NCBI GenBank assembly: GCA_023388935.1
Contig: JAEWFG010000075.1
Coordinates: forward strand, 1 to 15,602
Source of the DNA: Pseudomonadota bacterium
GTDB taxonomy: Bacteria > Pseudomonadota > Alphaproteobacteria > Rhizobiales > Xanthobacteraceae
DNA length: 15,602 nt
Direction: 5' to 3'
Below the pieces are notes generated by a model. It was not told the origin of the DNA. It saw nothing but the letters and a program-made list of their open reading frames with translations, and ran no database searches. This document shows, piece after piece, positions 1-5,987 of this stretch. A program made the translations under genes and the position numbers. Positions within the stretch are counted from its first letter, which is position 1. The number at the start of each line of letters is the position of its first letter.

Positions 1-680
1 GCACCAAGATCTGGACGTCGTCGGCGCATATCGCCGATTACATGATCGCGATCTTCCGCACGTCACCGCCGACTAAGGAAAACCGCCGCCACGGCCTGAC
101 CCAGTTCCTGGTCAAGATGAAGCAGCCGGGGATTCAGGTGAACCCGATCGGCCAGATCACCGGCCAATACGAGTTCAACGAGGTCGTCTTCACCGACTTC
201 TTCGTGCCTGAGGATCACGTGCTCGGCGAGGTCGACGGCGCCTGGAAGCAGGCGACATCCGAGCTCGCCTATGAGCGCTCGGGCCCCGAGCGCTTCCTCG
301 AAACCTACTACGTGCTGACCGAACTGGTCCGCGCGGTCGGCAGGAATCCGGATACGCGCAGTGCCGAAGGCATCGGAAGGCTGGTTGCACAACTTCACAC
401 CATGCGACGCATGTCGGTCTCGGTTGCCGGCATGCTGCAGGCCGGCAAGGAGCCGGTGGTGGAAGCGTCCATCGTCAAGGACATCGGCACGGTCTGGGAG
501 CAGCAGCTTCCGCACCGCGTGCGCGATCTCGCCGCTTTCGTCGAGGAAACCGCGACCAACCGCGAAACGCTGGAGCGGCAGCTCGACTTTGCCATCAAGA
601 CCGCGCCGAAACTCACCATCCAGGGCGGCACCACCGAGGTGCTGCGCGGCATCATCGCCCGCGGCTTGGGCCTGCGGTAG
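1..680 (+). CDS. Acyl-CoA dehydrogenase, C-terminal part (5' end outside window)
   Basis: The reading frame is open from the first bases (codons begin at position 3) and ends at TAG 678-680, giving 225 visible residues. The true start lies upstream of the window. The visible part begins in the middle beta domain with K-I-W-T-S-S-A-H, matching the family's K-x-W-I-T-N/S-x-A pattern. It continues through the helical C-terminal domain, with an E-R-S-G-P-E-R-F-L segment, and ends with I-Q-G-G-T-T-E-V-L-R and a GLGLR tail. The G-G-T-T-E-x-x-R motif is the conserved FAD/active-site loop of acyl-CoA dehydrogenases. These flavoenzymes introduce the alpha,beta double bond into acyl-CoA and pass electrons to electron-transfer flavoprotein. 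A crotonase gene follows on the same strand, which fits consecutive steps of a beta-oxidation-like route. The substrate chain type cannot be told from this fragment. The family call is firm. Confidence 0.95.
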   Translation, partial: TKIWTSSAHIADYMIAIFRTSPPTKENRRHGLTQFLVKMKQPGIQVNPIGQITGQYEFNEVVFTDFFVPEDHVLGEVDGAWKQATSELAYERSGPERFLETYYVLTELVRAVGRNPDTRSAEGIGRLVAQLHTMRRMSVSVAGMLQAGKEPVVEASIVKDIGTVWEQQLPHRVRDLAAFVEETATNRETLERQLDFAIKTAPKLTIQGGTTEVLRGIIARGLGLR

Positions 681-712
681 ATGAGATCGAAACCCCGGCC
701 GTGCGCTCCGTT

Positions 713-833
713 CACCTCTCCCAAGGGGAGAGGTCGGCGCGTAGCGCCGGGTGAGGGGATACGGTCCCTCGAAGGATCACAGCCCCTCACCCGATTTGCT
801 GGCGCAAATCGACCTCTCCGTATGGGAGAGGTG
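713..833. repeat. Pair of palindromic intergenic repeats in inverted orientation
   Basis: Two copies of one element face each other. The left copy (713-760) runs from a CACCTCTCCC hairpin at 713-733, through a GGCGC..GCGCC stem at 736-748, to GGGTGAGGGG. The right copy (783-833) runs in reverse order from CCCCTCACCC, through ATTTG..CAAAT at 794-809, to a hairpin ACCTCTCC/GGGAGAGGTG at 812-833. Elements with this CTCTCCC/GGGAGAG palindrome next to CTCACCC are abundant between genes of Bradyrhizobium and relatives; I recognise the type from general knowledge only. The gap 681-864 otherwise holds just the ribosome-binding site of the next gene, a GGAG at 855-858. Confidence 0.8.
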
Positions 834-864
834 GTTCTTCGCTACTGAAATACTGGAGCCAAAA

Positions 865-1683
865 ATGAGCATCTATAAAGATATCGGCGTCGAGAAGGTC
901 GGGCATGTCGGCACCATCGAGATCCGCCGCCCGCCGCTCAACTTCTTCGACATTTCGCTGATCAACCAGATCGCTGATGCGCTCGACGAGTTCGACCGCG
1001 ACATCGAGATCCGCGCCTCCGTTCTCTCGGCGCAGGGCAAGGCGTTCTGCGCCGGCGCCAATTTTGGCGATCCGGCCCGACAGGCGCAGGAAGCGCAGGA
1101 GGCCGAGAAAAATGCAAAGGGCGACCCGGCCGATAATCTCGGCCCGATCAACCATCTCTACATCCAGGCCGTGCGCATCTTCCGCGCCAAGAAGCCGATC
1201 GTCGCCGCCGTGCAGGGCGCCGCCATCGGCGGTGGGCTCGGTCTCGCGGTGTCGGCGGACTTCCGCGTCACCTGCCCCGAAGCGCGCTTCTCCGCGAACT
1301 TCACCAAGCTCGGCTTCCACCCGGGCTTTGGCCTGACGGTGACGCTGCCTGAGCTGATCGGCAAGAACAACGCCGAGCTGATGTTCTACACCAGCCGCCG
1401 CGTCACAGGCGAAGAAGCCGTCAAATGGGGCCTTGCCAACGTGCTGGTGCCCCAGGACCAGGTGAAGGCGGGAGCGATGAAGCTCGCCGCCGAGATCGCC
1501 GAATGCTCCCCGCTCGGCCTCCTCTCCACCCGCGCCACGATGCGCGCAAGCCTCGCCGACCGCGTCATGGCTGCGACCAATCACGAGCTCGCCGAGCAGA
1601 CGCGGCTGCGCGGGACGGAAGATTTCAAGGAAGGCGTGAAGGCCACGGAAGAACGCCGCGCGGCGAACTTCAAGGGGCGGTAG
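865..1683 (+). CDS. Enoyl-CoA hydratase/isomerase (crotonase) family protein, catalytic glutamates not conserved
   Basis: This is a 272-residue crotonase-fold protein. The frame stays open upstream to 751, but those extra codons lie in palindromic repeat DNA. ATG 865 has a GGAG six bases upstream and begins the normal family N-terminus (M-S-I-Y-K-D-I). The two oxyanion-hole loops are clear: F-C-A-G-A-N at residues 61-66 and G-A-A-I-G-G-G-L at 118-125. By my hand alignment to rat mitochondrial hydratase, Glu144 falls on Phe146 and Glu164 falls on Leu172, with Glu171 one position off. The C-terminus has the usual E-D-F-K-E-G-V-K-A motif at 252-260. The fold and CoA-ester binding are well supported. 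A different reaction on the CoA ester (isomerase, hydrolase, lyase) is as likely as hydration. It follows the acyl-CoA dehydrogenase gene on the same strand by 184 bases. Confidence 0.9.
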   Translation: MSIYKDIGVEKVGHVGTIEIRRPPLNFFDISLINQIADALDEFDRDIEIRASVLSAQGKAFCAGANFGDPARQAQEAQEAEKNAKGDPADNLGPINHLYIQAVRIFRAKKPIVAAVQGAAIGGGLGLAVSADFRVTCPEARFSANFTKLGFHPGFGLTVTLPELIGKNNAELMFYTSRRVTGEEAVKWGLANVLVPQDQVKAGAMKLAAEIAECSPLGLLSTRATMRASLADRVMAATNHELAEQTRLRGTEDFKEGVKATEERRAANFKGR

Positions 1684-1709
1684 CTACCGCCTCATCGCGC
1701 CAACTCTGG

Positions 1710-1848
1710 CCTGTGGTTATGGATTCCGGGCTCGCGCTTTGCGCGCCCCGGAATGACGTAACCGGCGTTCTACTGTTGCTGCATTCTCCGCTGTCGTCCC
1801 CGCCTAGCGCGCAATTGCGGGCGGGGGGCGGGGACCCATAACCACAGG
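1710..1848. repeat. Composite palindromic repeat bounded by a 13-base inverted repeat
   Basis: CCTGTGGTTATGG at 1710-1722 is exactly complementary to CCATAACCACAGG at 1836-1848. Inside lie a hairpin at 1723-1754 (ATTCCGGG against CCCGGAAT-type arms around CGCGC/GCGCG) and a second GC-rich palindromic stretch at 1793-1834 that contains GCGCAATTGCG. The segment 1721-1758 is the reverse complement of 5845-5882 with only two mismatches in 38 bases, so this is a dispersed element. It sits between two convergent genes and may act as a transcript end, but no run of T follows. Confidence 0.8.
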
Positions 1849-1909
1849 GAAAAGTCGTGGCGCGAGGTTGGTCGCCACGAGCCCTTGTCAAACTTGCCCC
1901 TGTGGTTAT
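1838..1909. repeat. Second palindromic unit sharing an arm with the preceding repeat
   Basis: ATAACCACAGGG at 1838-1849 pairs perfectly with CCCTGTGGTTAT at 1898-1909. Inside, TCGTGGCG (1855-1862) pairs with CGCCACGA (1873-1880), so the unit can fold as a long two-part stem-loop. Its left arm is the same sequence that closes the 1710-1848 element, so the two folds exclude each other. The right arm contains the stop codon of the minus-strand acyl-CoA synthetase gene (TTA at 1906-1908 on the plus strand). Confidence 0.75.
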
Positions 1910-4056
1910 CGCGACGAGCGCAAGCGCTCGCGCGGAGGTCCGGGATTCTTTCCCACCACCAACGCGTCGACGATCGTCACGCCCTGCCCTTCGGCGTGCA
2001 CCAGCACCGGGTTGAGCTCGATCTCCGCGATCTCACCCGCATGCCGTGCGGCGAGCACGGAGATGTCGGCGATCAGTTGCGCCAGCGCTGCAACATCCGC
2101 TTTCCCCGCGCCGCGAAAACCGTTCAGCAGCGGCGCGGCCTTCAGACCCGCCAGCATCGCGTCCGCCTCCTGCGCGCCGACCGGCGCGGGGCGATAAACG
2201 ACGTCGCGGAACAGCTCGGTGGTGATGCCGCCGAGGCCGACCATGACCATGGGACCGAAGGTCTTGTCGGTCATCGTGCCGATGATGATCTCGACGCCGC
2301 GCTTCGCCATCGGACCGACCAGCACGCCCTGGATCGCTGCCTCCGGGCGATGCTTGCGTGCATTGTCGAGCAGCGCCTCGAACGCCAGAAACACCTCGCC
2401 CTTGGTGGTGATGTTGACGCGCACGCCGCCGACCTCGCTCTTGTGCGCGATATCAGGCGACTGGATCTTCATCACCAACGGGAGACCGATGCGGGCGACC
2501 GCTGCATCGAGCTCGCTCTTTTCTTTCACCAGGACTTCATCCGGCAGCGCGATTCCGGCCGCGCGGAGCAGCGCCTTGCTGTCGGCCTCGGACAGGACGG
2601 GCGACGTCAGATGCGCCGAGAGATCGCGCGTCGAAAGCCGCGCGTCGTCGGCGAGCTTCGGCAGGCTGAACTTCGCGTAGTCGACGAGCTGCCGTATCGC
2701 GACGCCGGCGTGGGTGAGGCCCGAGAGCACCACGACTCCGGATTTCGCAAGATCGTGCCGGGCGAAGTCCGACGGTAGCGTGTAGGAATAGAACACCACC
2801 GGCTTCCTCTGCGCCGACAGCACCGGCTTCAGTTCAGCCTCATTGAAGGGCCTGCGCACCTCGCTCGACAGCGACAGCAAGACCAGAATTGCATCGACCT
2901 CGTCGGAAGCAGTCAGCAGATCGACGCTCTTTTGCAAACCGCCCGACGTCACGCCTTGCGCTGTGACGTCGATTGGATTGCGCGCGCTGCCGTAGGACGG
3001 CATCAGCCTCTTGATTTCCGCCTGGACCGGCTCGGAGAGCTCCGGCACCCGCAAGCCATGTAGCGCCACAGCATCGGCGCCCCAGATGCCGGCGCCGCCC
3101 GACACCGTCACCACTGCGACACGATCGCCTTTCGGCAGGGGGTTACTCGCGAACACCGCAGCGATCGTCAGCGCCTCGTCGAGATCGCTGGAGACGATGA
3201 AGCCGTATTTTGCGAACACCGCATCGTAAGCCGTAGACCATCCGGCCATGCTCGCGGTGTGCGAAGCTGCTGCACGCTCACCTGCACCGGAGCGGCCGAC
3301 CTTGGTGACGATGACCGGCTTCTTCATCTCCGCCGCGCGCCGGGCGGCGGCCAGGAATTTGTCGACGTCGCGGATGCCTTCGATGAAGAGCAGGATCACG
3401 TCGGTCGAGGCGTCCTGCACCAGATATTCGAGGAATTCCCCGGCACCGAGATCGGATTCATTGCCGGCGCTGACGACATAGCTCACGGCAATTCCGAGCG
3501 CCTTGGCGCGGTGATAATAGGCGAAGCCGATGCCGCCGCTCTGGGCGACGATGCCGATCCGCTTCGTCGTCGCAACGAGCGGCACCACACCTGGCTTGAC
3601 GTCGACCGCAGGGCTGAACGTCGCCGCCACCCGCTGCGCCTGGCTGAAAAAGCCCTCGGCATTCGGGCCGGAGATTCGCATGCCCGTGCGCTTGGACAGC
3701 GCCGCGATCGCGTCCTGCATCGCCGCGCTGTCGCCGCCCTCTTCCGCGAAGCCGGAGGAGATGATGACGGCATTCTTCACACCAGCGGCCGCGCATTGTT
3801 CGAGCGCAGCAAGCACCGCACGCGCGGGAATGATGACGACGGCAAGATCGATCGGCGCACCGATCTCGGCGATCGACTTGTAGCAGGCGAGCCCGTCGAT
3901 CTCGGCATAATTCGGGTTCACCGGATAGATTGCTCCGGGATACTCGTTCTTGCGCAGCATCGCGAGCAGCCGCCCCGGTATCTTCTCATGATCGCGCGAG
4001 GCGCCGATCAGTGCGATGCTCGCGGGCGCGAAGAAACTGTCGAGCGGATGCGGCAT
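1906..4056 (-). CDS. Fused acyl-CoA synthetase (NDP-forming), acetate--CoA ligase family
   Basis: This 716-residue protein would convert a carboxylic acid, CoA and ATP to acyl-CoA and ADP plus phosphate. Start ATG 4056-4054 has an AAGGA seven bases upstream; codons further upstream to 4248 are repeat-derived. Domain order is typical of alpha-beta fused ADP-forming ligases: an N-terminal CoA-binding Rossmann domain (about 7-135, with G-A-S-R at 18-21 and Y-P-V-N-P at 44-48), ligase-CoA domains (about 160-460), and a C-terminal ATP-grasp domain (about 480-703, with M-K-I-Q-S-P-D-I-A-H-K-S at 529-540 and E-I-E-L-N-P at 678-683). His266 in S-H-T-A-S-M-A-G matches the histidine phosphorylated in this superfamily. 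The last residues, GPPRERLRSSR, are encoded by a palindromic repeat and look like an acquired tail. It lies 196 bases downstream of the VOC gene on the same strand and likely activates the substrate for the neighbouring CoA enzymes. The substrate is unknown. Confidence 0.93.
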   Translation of the reverse strand: MPHPLDSFFAPASIALIGASRDHEKIPGRLLAMLRKNEYPGAIYPVNPNYAEIDGLACYKSIAEIGAPIDLAVVIIPARAVLAALEQCAAAGVKNAVIISSGFAEEGGDSAAMQDAIAALSKRTGMRISGPNAEGFFSQAQRVAATFSPAVDVKPGVVPLVATTKRIGIVAQSGGIGFAYYHRAKALGIAVSYVVSAGNESDLGAGEFLEYLVQDASTDVILLFIEGIRDVDKFLAAARRAAEMKKPVIVTKVGRSGAGERAAASHTASMAGWSTAYDAVFAKYGFIVSSDLDEALTIAAVFASNPLPKGDRVAVVTVSGGAGIWGADAVALHGLRVPELSEPVQAEIKRLMPSYGSARNPIDVTAQGVTSGGLQKSVDLLTASDEVDAILVLLSLSSEVRRPFNEAELKPVLSAQRKPVVFYSYTLPSDFARHDLAKSGVVVLSGLTHAGVAIRQLVDYAKFSLPKLADDARLSTRDLSAHLTSPVLSEADSKALLRAAGIALPDEVLVKEKSELDAAVARIGLPLVMKIQSPDIAHKSEVGGVRVNITTKGEVFLAFEALLDNARKHRPEAAIQGVLVGPMAKRGVEIIIGTMTDKTFGPMVMVGLGGITTELFRDVVYRPAPVGAQEADAMLAGLKAAPLLNGFRGAGKADVAALAQLIADISVLAARHAGEIAEIELNPVLVHAEGQGVTIVDALVVGKNPGPPRERLRSSR
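1915..1930. repeat. Short perfect hairpin inside the 3' coding end of the acyl-CoA synthetase gene
   Basis: CGAGCGC (1915-1921) pairs with GCGCTCG (1924-1930) around AA. It abuts the repeat arm at 1898-1909 and looks like the edge of the same repeat family. Read on the minus strand it encodes most of the arginine-rich tail R-E-R-L-R-S-S-R. This indicates that repeat DNA reaches into the gene and supplies its last codons and stop. Confidence 0.65.
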
Positions 4057-4114
4057 GTGACGTTCCTTATTGCTGTTGACCGCACCGCGCCCTATTTCCC
4101 CGTCATCCCCGCGC

Positions 4115-4205
4115 AGCGGCGAAGCCGCTGTCGCTGGAGGCGCCGGAGCGTAGCGGAGGCCTCGAAGGATGAACGGCCCCGCCGATGGCCGTCGCCCTTC
4201 GAGGC
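4115..4205. repeat. Intergenic palindromic repeats between VOC and acyl-CoA synthetase genes
   Basis: Two hairpins are visible. AGCGGC (4115-4120) pairs with GCCGCT (4124-4129) around GAA. GCCTCGAAGG (4159-4168) pairs with CCTTCGAGGC (4196-4205), with an inner CGGCC/GGCCG stem (4174-4178 with 4187-4191). The gap runs from 4057 to 4252; besides these it holds the ribosome-binding site of the acyl-CoA synthetase near 4064-4068. On the minus strand the larger hairpin lies about 50 bases after the VOC stop, where it could reduce read-through or stabilise the upstream mRNA 3' end. No T-run is present. Confidence 0.7.
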
Positions 4206-4252
4206 TCGCCGAAGAGGCGAACACCTCAGGGTGACGCATCACCGCCAAGCAA

Positions 4253-5017
4253 TCAACTGACGCGGAACGTCACTCCGCCCAGCAGAAACTCATTGCCCGC
4301 AACCGCCAGCCCCTTCGCTTTGGCGGCATGCAGCACACGCGCCGTATCGGCAACCCGGAACTCCAGCGCGCTCATGATCTCGCTCGTGCCATTGACGAAG
4401 CGGAAGCTGGCATTAGGCAACTTCAGCTCCGCACCGTCGCCAGCCTTGCCAGGCGCAATGCCAATGATCTTCCCCCAATGTTCCGCCAGCCCCTGCGGAT
4501 CCTGGCTCAGCATCTCCACGGCCGTCAGCGCCTGCGTCACGTCCTTGCGGATGAATTTCTGCCAGTCCGGCCCCGCCGGAGGATACGGGCCCAGAATGTC
4601 GTCACTGCCCTCGGTATGGTTGAACTCGATGAAGGCGGCGCGGCAGTCGCGGGGGTGGAGCTGCACGCCGTGATAGGGCGCGTGGTCGATCACGTTGGCG
4701 GTACGCACGCCCATCGCATTGGCGTTGCGGCCGCGCTCATCCGGATCGTTGCAACAGAAGATTGCCATGTAGCCGCCGCGGCCGCCGGTCTTCTCGATGA
4801 AGCGGCCGGCCGTGGTGCCGTCCTTGAACGGCGCCACCACCTCCAGCAAAATCGTATCGACCGGAAGCAGCGCGTTCTCCAGGCCGTATTTCGCGACATT
4901 GCCGTCGCGATAGCACACCGCAAGGCCCATGATCTCTGCGATGTCCGAGATCACGGGCGCGAGCTGCGGCGCGACCAGGCAGATCTGTCGCAGCCGCATA
5001 TAGGGCGCCATCGTCAT
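4253..5017 (-). CDS. VOC-superfamily (glyoxalase-like) protein, coupled to upstream crotonase
   Basis: This 254-residue protein starts at ATG 5017-5015, which overlaps the crotonase stop TGA (5016-5014) as ATGA, a classic sign of translational coupling. A second in-frame ATG at 5011 would shorten it by two residues. The N-terminal half (R-L-R-Q-I-C-L-V-A at 8-16, then Y-G-L-E-N-A-L-L and I-L-L-E-V-V-A-P at 56-63) has the beta-alpha-beta pattern and the strand-end glutamate (Glu59) typical of vicinal-oxygen-chelate modules. A second ligand-like segment is H-P-R-D-C-R-A-A-F-I-E-F at 121-132, with His121 and Glu131. The C-terminal half (about 160-254) looks like a second, more diverged module. 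VOC proteins catalyse metal-dependent epimerisation, isomerisation or ring cleavage. Here a role on a CoA ester or on a reactive product of the pathway is inferred from context only. The exact family within VOC is uncertain. Confidence 0.82.
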   Translation of the reverse strand: MTMAPYMRLRQICLVAPQLAPVISDIAEIMGLAVCYRDGNVAKYGLENALLPVDTILLEVVAPFKDGTTAGRFIEKTGGRGGYMAIFCCNDPDERGRNANAMGVRTANVIDHAPYHGVQLHPRDCRAAFIEFNHTEGSDDILGPYPPAGPDWQKFIRKDVTQALTAVEMLSQDPQGLAEHWGKIIGIAPGKAGDGAELKLPNASFRFVNGTSEIMSALEFRVADTARVLHAAKAKGLAVAGNEFLLGGVTFRVS

Positions 5018-5805
5018 GCCCCCTTGAAGGTGGGCTTGCGCTTCTCGACGAAGGCCTTGGCGGCCTCCTTGTGGTCCTCGGTGTCGCCGCAGCGGGTGTG
5101 GTGGATCGCCTCGCCGTCGAAGCAATCCTCCAGCGCCAGATGCTCGGCATTGTTGATGTTGCGCTTGATGAAGCCGAGCGCGATCGAGGGGCCCCGTGCC
5201 AGCGAGAGCGCAAGCTCGTGCGCGGCGGCGTCGATCTCGGCGTCGGGAACGACCTTGGTCACCATGCCGATCGCATGCGCTTCCTTCGCGGTGAGCACCG
5301 GCGACATCAGATAGAGCTCGCGCGCCCGTGCGCTGCCGAGCAGTTGGGTCAGAAAATAGGTGCCGCCGTAATCGCCGGAGAAGCCGACCTTGGCGAAGGC
5401 CGTCGTGATCTTGCAGGATTCGGAGGCGATGCGCAGATCGCAGGACAGGGCCATCGAGAGGCCGGCGCCGGCCGCGGCGCCATCGAGCTGCGCCACCACG
5501 GGTTTCGGCATCTGGTGCAGAATGCGCGAGACCTCCATGCCGCGGCGCAGGTTCGCCATTTTCACTTCGAACGGCAGCGGCGCGCGGCCCGCGGCCATCG
5601 ACTTGACGTCGCCGCCGACGCAGAACGAGCCACCCGCGCCCTTGAACAGCACCGCGCGCACTTCCGGATCGTCAGCCGCGCGTCGCGCCGCCTCGACCAG
5701 CCCGGCTACCATTTCGGGGTTGAGCGCGTTCTTCCGCTCCGGACGATTCATCGTGATGGTGAGCAGCCCGCCTTCGAGCTTCTGCAGGACCATGTCATTG
5801 CTCAT
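5014..5805 (-). CDS. Enoyl-CoA hydratase/isomerase family protein, PaaG-like active site
   Basis: This is a 263-residue crotonase. The start at ATG 5805 has GAGG nine bases upstream; a second ATG lies four codons later. The N-terminus shows L-T-I-T-M-N-R-P-E-R-K-N-A-L (15-28), the standard crotonase opening. Oxyanion-hole loops are F-C-V-G-G-D (61-66) and G-A-A-A-G-A-G-L (109-116). The position of hydratase Glu144 is Phe137, but the Glu164 position is kept (Glu163), and an aspartate, Asp145, sits in G-F-S-G-D-Y-G-G, the place occupied by the catalytic Asp of PaaG-type isomerases. The C-terminus has the usual D-H-K-E-A-A-K-A-F and K-R-K-P-x-F. I infer a hydratase/isomerase of the PaaG-like branch. 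It is coupled to the VOC gene by the ATGA overlap, and the solute-binding protein gene lies 182 bases upstream on the same strand. Confidence 0.92.
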   Translation of the reverse strand: MSNDMVLQKLEGGLLTITMNRPERKNALNPEMVAGLVEAARRAADDPEVRAVLFKGAGGSFCVGGDVKSMAAGRAPLPFEVKMANLRRGMEVSRILHQMPKPVVAQLDGAAAGAGLSMALSCDLRIASESCKITTAFAKVGFSGDYGGTYFLTQLLGSARARELYLMSPVLTAKEAHAIGMVTKVVPDAEIDAAAHELALSLARGPSIALGFIKRNINNAEHLALEDCFDGEAIHHTRCGDTEDHKEAAKAFVEKRKPTFKGA

Positions 5806-5844
5806 GGGTGTTTGCCTCTTTTCTGTGGTGCCACTCTCTCATTT

Positions 5845-5968
5845 CGTCATTCCGGGGCGCGCGTAGCGCGAGCCCGGAATCCATCTCTCAACAGTCACTG
5901 CCGCCCGATGGATCCCACAATGCGCAATTGCGCATTGGGGTTCTCGCTTCGCGAGCCCCGGGATGACG
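5845..5968. repeat. Composite palindromic repeat with near-perfect 13-base ends
   Basis: The ends CGTCATTCCGGGG (5845-5857) and CCCCGGGATGACG (5956-5968) are inverted with one mismatch. Inside are a hairpin with arms ATTCCGGG (5849-5856) and CCCGGAAT (5873-5880), a seven-base pair ATCCATC/GATGGAT (5879-5885 with 5907-5913), the palindrome ATGCGCAATTGCGCAT (5920-5935), and CTCGC/GCGAG (5943-5947 with 5951-5955). The left 38 bases match the reverse complement of 1721-1758 with two mismatches. It fills most of the 5806-5987 gap between two minus-strand genes. Confidence 0.8.
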
Positions 5969-5987
5969 GCGTGACTTCGTCACACCG

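Noticed and set aside
751..864. Upstream extension of the crotonase to an earlier start
   Set aside because: The extra 38 codons are made of palindromic repeat sequence. ATG 865 has a good ribosome-binding site and the family's normal N-terminus.
4057..4248. 64-residue N-terminal extension of the acyl-CoA synthetase
   Set aside because: It is repeat-derived, and the ATG at 4056 has an AAGGA at proper spacing and begins the conserved CoA-binding domain.
3259..4260. Plus-strand frames opposite the acyl-CoA synthetase gene (also 1885-2778)
   Set aside because: Antisense to conserved domains with correct motifs on the minus strand; no coding signature of their own.
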